Assembly (NCBI GenBank): GCA_039820425.1
Contig: JBCBQD010000214.1
Coordinates: 1-10,532, forward strand
Source: SIO4C1 sp039820425
GTDB taxonomy: Bacteria; Cyanobacteriota; Cyanobacteriia; Phormidesmidales; Phormidesmidaceae
Direction of reading: 5' to 3'
DNA: 10,532 bases
In this document: positions 1 through 8,867 of the stretch, in pieces
Layout of the letters: the number at the start of each line of letters is the position of its first letter
Position numbering within the stretch: position 1 is the first letter of the stretch
The notes under the pieces: model-generated
What the model saw: only the letters and a program-made list of their open reading frames with translations
The model's database searches: none
What the model was told of the DNA's origin: nothing
Made by a program: the position numbers and the translations under genes

Positions 1-1
1 G

Positions 2-853
<852 letters not shown>

Positions 854-854
854 C

Positions 855-2267
855 ATGGCTCACATTGTCTGCATCACCAGTGGTCTGACCAGTATGTTTA
901 ACGCCAGTCTGGCGCTGGTCAAACAGCTAGAACGGGCGGGTCATCAGATTACCTACGCCAGCCCAGCCGATTTGAAGGCGTTGGTGACCGCCCAGGACAT
1001 TGCCTATGTTCAGCTTGATCCCTCTGTCATTCAGTTGGATGAGCCGCCTATGGGTTGGTGGGAAAAGGTGCGGCGGTTGCGATCGCGACAACAGCAAGCA
1101 GTAGAGGCCCTGGGCGTTCAAAACTTTGTGCAAACCATGCAGGGGTTGGCCCCCGATCTGTTGCTGATCCATAACGAGATGCACCCGCACATTATGGCAG
1201 CCGTCACAGCACAGTTTCCCGTAGCCTTACTTTGTACGTTTCTGTCGGTTTGGCGAAGGCCTAACTTACCCCCCATTCACACCCATATCATTCCCGGTGA
1301 GGGCTGGCGCGGTCAATGGTACGGCATACAATGGACCTGGCTGCGCTATAGCTGGCGAAAATGGAAAGAATTTCAGCGCGATCGCGCTCAGCGGGTAGGG
1401 CTTGACCGGATCTCGGTGCTGCGCTGCTATGCCCGCCAGATTGGGCATTCCTTCCGAGCCCGGTTTGGCTTTACCCAGTGGTTAGTCCCCTATCCCCACG
1501 GGCCACTGCCCATTCTCTGTCTGAATGCATTGGAGATCGATTTTCCCCATAATCCGCATCCCTTAATGCACTATGTCGGTCCGATGGTGTGTGCAGATCG
1601 CCAGGAACCCCAGGTGGATCACAACACCTACAAGACTTTAGAAAAACTCTTTGAAAATCGTCGTTCTAGCGGAAGAACACTTATCTACCGTGGCTGTAGT
1701 ACCTTCGTGCGAGGGGATCAGCAACGGCTGAAAAAGATTATGGAGGCCGTTGCAAATTGTCCTGAATGGGATTTGGTTTTGGGGCTGGGGGGGCAGCTTA
1801 CCCCTGAGCAATTAGGCCCTCTCCCCCCGAATGTTTATGCCTTTGGCTGGGCTCCCCAACTTCAGATACTTCAACAGGCCGATTGTGCTGTCGTCGATGC
1901 AGGCAGTAGCGCCATCCGAGAGTGTATCTATACAGGGGTGCCGATGTTGGTGTATTCCCGCGGGCGCGATGATCAAAACGGCAACCAGGCCAGGGTGGTT
2001 TACCACGGACTGGGGATTGCGGGCGATCGAGTGCAGGCTAGCGCGGCCCAAATACGCACCCATATCCAAACCTTACTCACCGATCGGTCTTATCAAACCC
2101 GAGTTAACCAAATGCGGGATTGCTTTCAGCGCTATGCCCATGAAAATCGTGCGGTGCAGATAGTCGATGCCTTACTCAATTGTCCTGAGAAGCGGCCAAC
2201 AAAAGCCCTCATGAAAATGTCCCCGGCGGTTATAGAAACAGCCCATGCGAAAGGGGGCACCCAATGA
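855..2267 (+). CDS. GT-B fold glycosyltransferase (UGT/MGT-like, GT1 type)
   Basis: The 470-residue protein is predicted to transfer a sugar from a nucleotide donor onto the peptide or a precursor in the cytoplasm. The N-terminal Rossmann-like half opens with HIVCITSGLTSMFNASLALV and KQLERAGHQITYASP, typical of macrolide and UDP-glycosyltransferases. The C-terminal donor half carries FGWAPQLQIL (330-339), AVVDAGSSAIREC (about 345-357), GVPM (361-364) and DDQNGNQ (372-378), which align with the APQ...HGGxNSxxE...GVP...DQ signature of GT1 enzymes. The signature His is Asp (D348) and the following Gly is Ala. The start at 855 is chosen for its ribosome binding site. The gene overlaps the sulfotransferase start by four bases (ATGA). 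No signal peptide or membrane segment is visible. The acceptor and donor sugar cannot be read from the sequence. Confidence 0.88.
   Translation: MAHIVCITSGLTSMFNASLALVKQLERAGHQITYASPADLKALVTAQDIAYVQLDPSVIQLDEPPMGWWEKVRRLRSRQQQAVEALGVQNFVQTMQGLAPDLLLIHNEMHPHIMAAVTAQFPVALLCTFLSVWRRPNLPPIHTHIIPGEGWRGQWYGIQWTWLRYSWRKWKEFQRDRAQRVGLDRISVLRCYARQIGHSFRARFGFTQWLVPYPHGPLPILCLNALEIDFPHNPHPLMHYVGPMVCADRQEPQVDHNTYKTLEKLFENRRSSGRTLIYRGCSTFVRGDQQRLKKIMEAVANCPEWDLVLGLGGQLTPEQLGPLPPNVYAFGWAPQLQILQQADCAVVDAGSSAIRECIYTGVPMLVYSRGRDDQNGNQARVVYHGLGIAGDRVQASAAQIRTHIQTLLTDRSYQTRVNQMRDCFQRYAHENRAVQIVDALLNCPEKRPTKALMKMSPAVIETAHAKGGTQ
2251..2257 (+). promoter_or_regulatory. Ribosome binding site for the sulfotransferase at 2264
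   Basis: AAGGGGG lies 6 bases before the ATG at 2264, within the last codons of the glycosyltransferase. The ATGA overlap (2264-2267) suggests translational coupling, so the two enzymes would be made in similar amounts. Confidence 0.65.
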
Positions 2268-3106
2268 AACCGAAACACAACACCCCCAACACTAATCAAC
2301 CTAAAAACTATCAACCCAAAAACTATATTGTGTGTTCTACCGTTCGCTCTGGCAGTACGCTGCTGTGCAAAACCCTGGAGCAGCTAGACGGCGGCGGCCA
2401 ACCCCAAGAGTATTTCCATCGCCACACCCTCCAAAGACTCAACCTGGACCACAATCCGGATGGGTTTTTGAGATATTGCCACACCATTTTTGAAGAGAGC
2501 CTGACTGAGCACGGGGTGTTTGGCATCAAAATGCACTGGTGGCAGCTATTTGATTTTTTACGCCTGGCCCGACAATCGCCTCGCTTTGAACATCAGTCAG
2601 ATCTAGACATCTTGAATAGCCTCTTTCCTGATCTGAAGTTTATCTATCTGCAAAGGCGAGATATTGTGGCCCAGGCGGTGTCGGCGGCAATTGCGTCCCA
2701 AACTGGCCAGTGGGAAAAGTTCAAGCATTCTTCCAGTAAAGGCACGAAACCCGTCAAGGCAAAGCCCCTAAAATTCCAACCATGGAGAATATATGAGTGG
2801 CATCAAGCCCTCAAAGCACACAATCAATCCTGGCGAGATTTCTTCATAGAGAATCACCTGAAACACCACGACATTGTCTATGAAGATCTGGTGGAGGCCT
2901 TTCCTCAAGAAATGACAAGCGTCATGGACTACATCGGCATCCATGACAGCGAACGGCTCGCCAGGATTGAAATACCCACCCAACGGCAATTTACCCCCAC
3001 CAATCAGCGATTTATTAACTACTACACACGCATGCCAAAACCGCTGTCAGCGATGCTCTATCAACTTTACCGGCAACTCAGACCCATGCAGGGAGGCTTT
3101 GCATAA
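2264..3106 (+). CDS. Stf0-family sulfotransferase (PAPS-dependent)
   Basis: The 280-residue protein is predicted to transfer sulfate from PAPS to a hydroxyl, most likely on a sugar. The 5'-phosphosulfate loop is CSTVRSGSTLLC (24-35). It is followed by GGQPQEYF (44-51), the counterpart of the Stf0 motif whose Glu (here E49) is proposed as general base in mycobacterial trehalose 2-sulfotransferase. The 3'-phosphate-binding region is FIYLQRRDIVAQAVS (126-140) followed by SQTGQW, again Stf0-like rather than like the classical eukaryotic-type or PKS-embedded sulfotransferases. The length fits the family. The N-terminus has a duplicated QPKNY from a 15-bp tandem repeat and is probably flexible. It overlaps the preceding gene by ATGA and the next by TAATG. 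Its place directly after a glycosyltransferase suggests that it sulfates the sugar added by that enzyme, which is inference. Confidence 0.9.
   Translation: MKPKHNTPNTNQPKNYQPKNYIVCSTVRSGSTLLCKTLEQLDGGGQPQEYFHRHTLQRLNLDHNPDGFLRYCHTIFEESLTEHGVFGIKMHWWQLFDFLRLARQSPRFEHQSDLDILNSLFPDLKFIYLQRRDIVAQAVSAAIASQTGQWEKFKHSSSKGTKPVKAKPLKFQPWRIYEWHQALKAHNQSWRDFFIENHLKHHDIVYEDLVEAFPQEMTSVMDYIGIHDSERLARIEIPTQRQFTPTNQRFINYYTRMPKPLSAMLYQLYRQLRPMQGGFA
2297..2326 (+). repeat. 15-bp tandem duplication in the sulfotransferase N-terminus
   Basis: Two adjacent 15-bp copies (2297-2311 and 2312-2326) differ by one base (CAACCTAAAAACTAT, then CAACCCAAAAACTAT) and encode QPKNY twice. The duplication lies before the PAPS-binding loop and should not disturb the fold. 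Confidence 0.85.
3091..3096 (+). promoter_or_regulatory. Ribosome binding site for the second NRPS at 3106
   Basis: GGGAGG lies 9 bases before the ATG at 3106. The sulfotransferase stop TAA (3104-3106) shares its last base with this ATG (TAATG), so translation can pass straight on. This supports a genuine start for a protein that begins inside an A domain, rather than a gene broken by sequencing error. Confidence 0.75.
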
Positions 3107-6100
3107 TGGCACCGATTAAAAACTTTCACCAACGAGTTGCCGCCCTCTCCGATAGCCAGCGGGCAGCCTTAGCGCAACAGCTTCAACAAATCGGCGCAGG
3201 CACTGGGCAACCATCCACCCCATCTTCCCAGCGTCTGGTTGCCTATGTCGTACCCCACGCAAATGCGCACCCACCTGCCCCCTCAGCCTTGCGGGAAAGG
3301 CTCAAAGCTCAATTGCCAGCCTACATGGTTCCGGCAGCGATTGTACCGCTGGCGTCTCTGCCCCGCACCGCCAACGGTAAGATCGACACTAAAGCACTGC
3401 CTACTTCACGGCCTGTCTCGCCATCAGCGACCTCCGCCCAATCTGCCGTACCTCGCACGCCTACGGAAGAGACACTGACCCAAATCTGGCAAACTGTTCT
3501 CGGCATCTCCGCTGTTGGTATCCATGACAATTTCTTTGAACTGGGGGGAGATTCTATCCTCAGCATCCAAATTGTCTCCCAGGCCCGGGAGGCTGGGCTA
3601 CGGTTGGCCCCCAACCAGCTATTTGAGCAGCCGACCATTGCCGAATTGGCTAGCGTGGTGAATCTCACCCCTGAGGTTGTCGCCACCCAAACAGCCGTGA
3701 CCGGCCCAGTGCCACTCACCCCCATCCAGCACTGGTTCTTTGAGCAGGGCATGGTCGCCCCGCACCACTGGCACCAGGCGCTGCTGGTTGAGCTGCCCGC
3801 TGAGGTGGATTTTGGGGTGGTTGAGGGTGCGATCGCAACCTTGCACACCCACCACGATGCCCTTAGACTGCGCTTCAGCCAGGACTCAACCGGCTGGCAC
3901 CCGATCAATGCCGATATAAGCACTTCCCCCCAAGTCATTCAAGTCGATCTCTCCCACTTGAGTGAGTCTGAACAAAGCCAAGCCGTCACCCAACATGGCA
4001 GCGATCTCCATTCAGGACTCAACCTGGCAGACAGTAACCCGATGCGAGCCGTCCACTTCACCCTGGGCAAAAACCGCCCCAACTGGCTGCTGCTCAGCCT
4101 GCATCACCTGGTCGTCGATGCCGTCTCCTGGCAGATTCTGCGCAGCGACCTATTCACCCTGTTAAGTCACAGCGCCCCTCAGCTACCCGCTAAAACAACT
4201 TCCTTCAAGGCGTGGGCTGAGACCCTGATAGCTCAAGCCCCGACTCGACAGTCCGAAACAGATTTTTGGTTCGACCAGGTTGAACCACCCGCAGTTGCCC
4301 TGCCGCAAGATACCCCAACCGTTCAGCCATCTACCGAAGCCACTGCACACACCCTCACCGTGGCCCTCGATGCTGCCGACACCCACGCCCTGCTGCATGA
4401 GGTTCCCGCCGTTTACAACACCCAAATCAACGACGTGCTGCTGACGGCTCTGGCACAGACACTATTAGACTGGGTAGAAGCCAGGGACGGTAGCATCCGC
4501 ATCGAAGTCGAAGGCCACGGTCGCCAACAAATTGTGCCTGGGGTCGATTTGTCTCGCACGGTGGGCTGGTTTACCGCGACCTACCCGGTGAGGCTACAGC
4601 TGTCTGACCGGAACGACATTGGTGCGTCCCTCAAGACCGTTAAAGAACAGCTGCGTCAGATTCCAGATCGGGGTATTGGCTATGGCATATTGCGCTATCT
4701 GGGTGACGAGAAAACCCGCAAACGGCTGATACCATCGCCCGAAGTTCTGTTCAACTATTTAGGGCAACAAGAGAGCGGTAGACCCGCCGATCCAGACACA
4801 GCAAGCGGCATCCGTGTTATTGAAAACATCGACACTGGGACGCTCAGAGATCCCAGGAATCAGCGCAACTATCTGCTGGAGATCAACGCCTGGGGCACCC
4901 ACGGGCAGCTCCACATCAACTGGACCTACGACACCCAACGCTATCGCTCTGGCACCATGGCCAGGGTCGCTAATACCTACCTCAGTGCGCTCAAAGCCAT
5001 CGTCACCCACTGCACCGCCTCCGATGGCACCGTCTCCAACCGTGGCGGGTTTACCCCATCTGATTTTCCCGATGCCGACTTCAGCCAGCCTGAGCTGGAC
5101 GACTTCATCGGTCAGCTTACCCAAAAAGCTGACATGGACCCAAAAACAATTGCAGCTATCTATCCCCTGGCCCCCCTCCAGCAGGCATTTTTGTGGCACA
5201 GCCTGCAAGCTTCGACCCAGGCTGGGCTGTTGCACATGCGAGGTACCCTGCGCGGCGAGTTGGACCCCACATTGCTACAACAAGCCTGGGAGGTTGTCGT
5301 CAGCCGTCATCCAGCCCTGCGCACCGCAGTCCACTGGGAGACTGTCAAGCACCCCCTACAGGTCGTCTCTCGCCAGGTCTCAATCCCCTGGCAATCGCTC
5401 GATTGGCGTAACCACGAAGCCCCCCAACAGGCCCTGACAGACTTTCTATCCACCGACCGCGATCTGGGCTTTGACTTCACCCAGGCTCCGATTACCCGAC
5501 TGACCCTGATCCGATTGAGCGAAACCAAGTACGAACTGATCTGGACCTGTCACCACCTGATGTTAGATGGTTGGTCCGGTTTCTTGGTGATTAACGAGGT
5601 CCTCGATACCTACGAAACCCTGCGCCAGGGGCAACCGCTCTCAACAACCTCTGTCCCCCCCTATCAAACTTATATCCGCTGGCTCAAGCAACAGGATGAA
5701 GCAGCGGCGGCGTTTTGGCAAGAAGAACTGAAAGGATTCAGTGCGCCGACACCGTTGCCGGTTGGATTGGGGAGTCGGGAAGTAGGGGAGCAGGGGAGCA
5801 GGGGAGCAGGGGAGCAAACTTCACCCCCTCTCCCCCTCTCCCCCTCTCCCCCTCTCCCCCTCTCCCTTTCCCCCGAAACAACGGCTACCCTCCAGGACGT
5901 TCTCCGCTCCCACCACCTCACCCTCAGCACCTTCCTCCAGGGCGTCTGGGCACTGTTGCTCTATCGCTACAGCGGTCAGTCTGATGTCCTCTTTGGGATG
6001 ACGGTTTCAGGGCGTCAGGCGGATTTAGCCGGGATTGAGGACATTGTTGGACTGTTGATCAATGTTTTGCCAGTGCGCGTTAAGATTTCACCGGATGAAA

Positions 6101-7662
6101 CGATGCTCTCCTGGTTGCAGGGATTACAGGTTCGCCAAACCACTGCCAGTCGCTATGCCTACGCCTCGCCAACTCAGATTCAAACCTGGAGTGAGTGTTC
6201 GGGGCATTTGTTTGATAGCCTGCTGGTCATTGAAAACTATCCCATGCGCGCCGATCAAACAAATCGTAGTCTGCATGTGGACAACCTACAGTCGGGCATT
6301 ATCAGCAACTATGGGCTCACCATTATTGTGAAACCCGGTGATCGGCTAATGCTATTTGCCGAGGGTCAGGGATACGATGCCAAGCACCTACAGGCCCTAC
6401 TCCAAGCATTCAAAACTCTGCTAACCAACATCGTTGCCACACCAGAGCTGACGATTCGCCAGATTTTACCGGAGCCCGAGCCGGTAGTCGCTATCCCATC
6501 GCCTGCTGCCCCTGTAGTAAACCTCAGCCAGCAGCTAGACGATCACTTCTCACCGCCTCGGACTCCCTTGGAGCTCCAGCTCACCCAAATTTGGGAATCT
6601 GTCCTGGGGATACGTCCGCTCAGCACCGAGGCCAGCTTTTTTGACCTGGGGGGCGACTCGATGTTGGCCGTACAGCTATTCAATCAAATGCAGCAACAGC
6701 TAGATTGCACCCTGCCCCTGGCGACTTTGTTTCGTGCCCCCAACGTGCGTCAGTTTGCTGCCTTGTTAAGGCAATCTGACCAGCGGCCACAAAATACCTG
6801 GAGTAGCCTGGTCCCTATCCAGACCGGGGGGGCAGGACACCCTTTCTTCTTCCACGGGGGCTCGGCCGATGCCCTGACCTGGGCCAGATTCTCTCAGCTG
6901 CTGGGGGTAGACCGCCCCTTCTATGCTCTCCAGCGCCCCGACTTGGACGGCAGCGACGTGGCTTATACCACCGTTGAGGCGCTGGCAGCCGCCTGTATCC
7001 AAGAAATGCGCATGGTGCAGCCGACCGGCCCGTACCTGATTGGTGGACACTGCTTTGGCGGGGCAGTTGCCTTCGAGATGGCGCAACAGCTCCAGGCTGT
7101 GGGGGATGCGATCGCAGATCTGATTATCGTTGATGCCTACTGTACCAACGTGCTCCCGGAAACCGCCCTGACCCAGCTGCAAGATCGCTTCCAGCTGGGC
7201 TTCTTTTGGCTGCGCAAGAGTTATTACTACCACGGTGGCTGGGACCGGGTTACCCAGCTACCCAAGAAACTATGGCAACGACTCCAGCGTTCCAAGCCTG
7301 AAACGTCTAACGCCTCTACCCGTCCGCCCACCAACCCAACGGTAACCGCAGCGGCCGAGACTTCACCCAACCCCCCGCTACCTTACGAATCCCGCTACGA
7401 CCGTGCCCACCAGGTCAACGAACAGGCCATCGAACACTACTGGCCTCAGCCCTATTCTGGCCCGCTGAGCCTCTTTCGAGCCGATACCCAAATTGTGGAC
7501 TGGCACTATGGCGAAGCGCTGGGATGGCAGGCCGTCGCCAAGGAAAACATTCACATTGTTAGGGTGCCAGGGTTATTTGGCAATTTGTTTAATCAGCACT
7601 CGGGACCTCTGTTGGCCGAGCAGGTCAAAGCACATCTCTCAAGACTTCCATCGAATCTTTAG
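3106..7662 (+). CDS. NRPS: A-subdomain(A9/A10)-PCP-E-C-PCP-TE, terminal synthetase
   Basis: This 1518-residue synthetase is predicted to epimerise, condense and release a peptide. After a helical N-terminus (about 1-40) comes only the small C-terminal part of an A domain: LVAYVVP, LPAYMVP (70-76) and A10 NGK with K92. PCP1 has FFELGGDSI (143-151, pantetheine Ser150). The E domain (about 200-645) has PIQHWF, HHLVVDAVSW (H333, H334, D338), EGHGR (469-473) and FNYLGQ (549-554), all canonical. The C domain (about 683-1120) has HHLMLDGWS (816-824) and should be of the D-donor type because it follows E. PCP2 has FFDLGGDSM (Ser1185), and about 30 residues separate it from C, leaving no room for an A domain. 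The TE (about 1232-1515) has GGHCFGG with Cys1316 as the presumed nucleophile, Asp1343 in IVDAY, and Phe1491 where the catalytic His is expected. A repeat-derived loop (about 888-923) lies in the C domain. Confidence 0.93.
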   Translation: MAPIKNFHQRVAALSDSQRAALAQQLQQIGAGTGQPSTPSSQRLVAYVVPHANAHPPAPSALRERLKAQLPAYMVPAAIVPLASLPRTANGKIDTKALPTSRPVSPSATSAQSAVPRTPTEETLTQIWQTVLGISAVGIHDNFFELGGDSILSIQIVSQAREAGLRLAPNQLFEQPTIAELASVVNLTPEVVATQTAVTGPVPLTPIQHWFFEQGMVAPHHWHQALLVELPAEVDFGVVEGAIATLHTHHDALRLRFSQDSTGWHPINADISTSPQVIQVDLSHLSESEQSQAVTQHGSDLHSGLNLADSNPMRAVHFTLGKNRPNWLLLSLHHLVVDAVSWQILRSDLFTLLSHSAPQLPAKTTSFKAWAETLIAQAPTRQSETDFWFDQVEPPAVALPQDTPTVQPSTEATAHTLTVALDAADTHALLHEVPAVYNTQINDVLLTALAQTLLDWVEARDGSIRIEVEGHGRQQIVPGVDLSRTVGWFTATYPVRLQLSDRNDIGASLKTVKEQLRQIPDRGIGYGILRYLGDEKTRKRLIPSPEVLFNYLGQQESGRPADPDTASGIRVIENIDTGTLRDPRNQRNYLLEINAWGTHGQLHINWTYDTQRYRSGTMARVANTYLSALKAIVTHCTASDGTVSNRGGFTPSDFPDADFSQPELDDFIGQLTQKADMDPKTIAAIYPLAPLQQAFLWHSLQASTQAGLLHMRGTLRGELDPTLLQQAWEVVVSRHPALRTAVHWETVKHPLQVVSRQVSIPWQSLDWRNHEAPQQALTDFLSTDRDLGFDFTQAPITRLTLIRLSETKYELIWTCHHLMLDGWSGFLVINEVLDTYETLRQGQPLSTTSVPPYQTYIRWLKQQDEAAAAFWQEELKGFSAPTPLPVGLGSREVGEQGSRGAGEQTSPPLPLSPSPPLPLSLSPETTATLQDVLRSHHLTLSTFLQGVWALLLYRYSGQSDVLFGMTVSGRQADLAGIEDIVGLLINVLPVRVKISPDETMLSWLQGLQVRQTTASRYAYASPTQIQTWSECSGHLFDSLLVIENYPMRADQTNRSLHVDNLQSGIISNYGLTIIVKPGDRLMLFAEGQGYDAKHLQALLQAFKTLLTNIVATPELTIRQILPEPEPVVAIPSPAAPVVNLSQQLDDHFSPPRTPLELQLTQIWESVLGIRPLSTEASFFDLGGDSMLAVQLFNQMQQQLDCTLPLATLFRAPNVRQFAALLRQSDQRPQNTWSSLVPIQTGGAGHPFFFHGGSADALTWARFSQLLGVDRPFYALQRPDLDGSDVAYTTVEALAAACIQEMRMVQPTGPYLIGGHCFGGAVAFEMAQQLQAVGDAIADLIIVDAYCTNVLPETALTQLQDRFQLGFFWLRKSYYYHGGWDRVTQLPKKLWQRLQRSKPETSNASTRPPTNPTVTAAAETSPNPPLPYESRYDRAHQVNEQAIEHYWPQPYSGPLSLFRADTQIVDWHYGEALGWQAVAKENIHIVRVPGLFGNLFNQHSGPLLAEQVKAHLSRLPSNL
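5785..5816 (+). repeat. Octamer tandem repeat (GGGGAGCA x4) in a C domain
   Basis: Four perfect 8-bp copies are at 5785-5792, 5793-5800, 5801-5808 and 5809-5816. They are translated as a Gly/Glu/Gln/Ser-rich loop (GEQGSRGAGEQ) inside the condensation domain, about 70 residues after its HHxxxDG motif. Confidence 0.95.
5824..5863 (+). repeat. Octamer tandem repeat (CCCCCTCT x5) in a C domain
   Basis: Five perfect 8-bp copies run from 5824 to 5863 and encode a Pro/Leu/Ser run (PPLPLSPSPPLPLSLSP). The array has the same 8-bp period as the GGGGAGCA array just upstream and is partly complementary to it (GGGGAG pairs with CTCCCC). The two arrays together form an imperfect long inverted repeat that could fold in the mRNA. 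Confidence 0.95.
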
Positions 7663-7680
7663 CTGTCTCCCCTATTTATC

Positions 7681-8778
7681 ATGACTGCTCAGTCTTCTAA
7701 AATCTTGCAAATCGTGCCGCGTCTCCCGCCCTATAGCGATGGGGTCGGAGACTATGCCAGACTGCTTGCCCAACAGCTGTCTAAAGTGCACAACCTTGAG
7801 ACTGAGTTTGTGGCCTTTCGCCCCGGCACCAAGACCCCATCCAAGGTGGATGGCTTTTGTACCTACAGGGTCTTTAATCACACAGCTCCCGCGCTGCTTG
7901 CGAAGCTGCCTAACGACATCAGCGGCATGATTTTGCACTACAGCAACTATCCCTACTTGCAGGGCAAACTCGATGCCCCACTTTGGCTAGTGGATGCCTT
8001 GAAAACGCTGGTCGAGCAGTTATCTATCCCGCTGGTGGTGATGTTCCATGAGCTACCTACCTTAAAATGGAAACAGATCAGAATTCTCAACCCGATTCAA
8101 AGTCGGGTGTCTCGTCGGCTTTGCCAGATTGCCAGCACCGTCGTGACCGATAGTCATCACTTCAAGACCCAACTCGCCCAGTGGACGGACACCCCCATCG
8201 CCTGTATCCCAGATTTCTCCACCATTGGCGAACCTCAGCCGGGTGAGATTTTGCCCCTCGATAGCCGTCAACGGCGCGTCGTGATTTTCGGTGGGTCTGA
8301 TCGCAGGCGCGTCTACAAACATAGCCTTGAGAACCTGTTAAAGACCTGTCAGGCACTGGGCATCAAAGAGATCTGTGACATTGGCACCCCACAAAACTTA
8401 GATCCCGAGATCTTTAAGCCCATTCTCCTAACGGAGATGGGGTTTCAACCCGCTGACACCGTCCGCGCTATCCTCTTGGATTCGGTGGCGGGGGTGATGG
8501 ACTATTCTCGATTTCCAGGCGATTTGGGTAAATCATCGGTCTTTGCCGCCTTTTGCGCCCACGGACTGATGCCTATCTGCACTGCGTATAACCCATCAGA
8601 ACCGGATGACATTTTTGTAGACCAGCAATATGCGATCGCAGGGTCCCATCTATCTACCTGGACACAGCAACAACGTCAGCACATCGCCACCCAGGCCAGA
8701 GCCTGGTACTGCCAGCACAATTTAGACATCAACGCCAGACTATTTGCATCCAGCCTCGCCCAGAACCATGCAGGTTAG
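7681..8778 (+). CDS. Divergent GT-B-like glycosyltransferase
   Basis: The 365-residue protein starts at ATG 7681, 18 bases after the NRPS stop. The N-terminus (ILQIVPRLPPYSDGVGDYAR, 8-27) is the glycine-containing first loop of GT4-like GT-B enzymes. It is followed by ILHYSNYPYLQG, VVMFHELP and VVTDSHHF, which are typical of the acceptor half. The C-terminal half has VVIFGGSDRRRVYKHS and GDLGKSSVFAAFCAHGLMPIC (280-300). The last segment sits where GT4 enzymes carry the EGFGLPxxEAMAxG motif, but the E-x7-E glutamates are not seen. This is either a specialised cyanobacterial glycosyltransferase or one with altered donor binding. No clear Shine-Dalgarno sequence precedes it, so it may depend on readthrough from the NRPS gene. 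Glycosyltransferase is a family-level call only. Confidence 0.7.
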   Translation: MTAQSSKILQIVPRLPPYSDGVGDYARLLAQQLSKVHNLETEFVAFRPGTKTPSKVDGFCTYRVFNHTAPALLAKLPNDISGMILHYSNYPYLQGKLDAPLWLVDALKTLVEQLSIPLVVMFHELPTLKWKQIRILNPIQSRVSRRLCQIASTVVTDSHHFKTQLAQWTDTPIACIPDFSTIGEPQPGEILPLDSRQRRVVIFGGSDRRRVYKHSLENLLKTCQALGIKEICDIGTPQNLDPEIFKPILLTEMGFQPADTVRAILLDSVAGVMDYSRFPGDLGKSSVFAAFCAHGLMPICTAYNPSEPDDIFVDQQYAIAGSHLSTWTQQQRQHIATQARAWYCQHNLDINARLFASSLAQNHAG

Positions 8779-8789
8779 CCGCCTCACCT

Positions 8790-8821
8790 CTGCTAGGGCG
8801 CAAGACCTTGTGTCGCGGCAG
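8790..8821 (+). other. Imperfect hairpin between the second glycosyltransferase and the aminotransferase
   Basis: CTGC (8790-8793) can pair with GCAG (8818-8821), and GCG and CAA with TTG and CGC inside it, giving an interrupted stem. No U-run follows, so it is not a classical terminator. It lies in the 89-base gap before the ATG at 8868 and could affect translation or mRNA processing, but it may be chance. Confidence 0.25.
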
Positions 8822-8867
8822 CAGGCATTTCTGGGTAGCAAGATTTCATTTAACTGCGAATCCCTTA

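Noticed and set aside
3106..3400. The second NRPS as a gene truncated at its 5' end by a sequencing frameshift
   Set aside because: The preceding sulfotransferase is intact, and a strong ribosome binding site and TAATG overlap define the start.
3321..3938. Long minus-strand open frame opposite the NRPS (205 codons)
   Set aside because: It is a shadow of the high-GC NRPS frame, with no start signal and no family features. The other antisense frames are of the same kind.
8808..8867. TTG at 8808 as the aminotransferase start
   Set aside because: It adds 20 residues unlike the family, crosses the small hairpin, and has no ribosome binding site.
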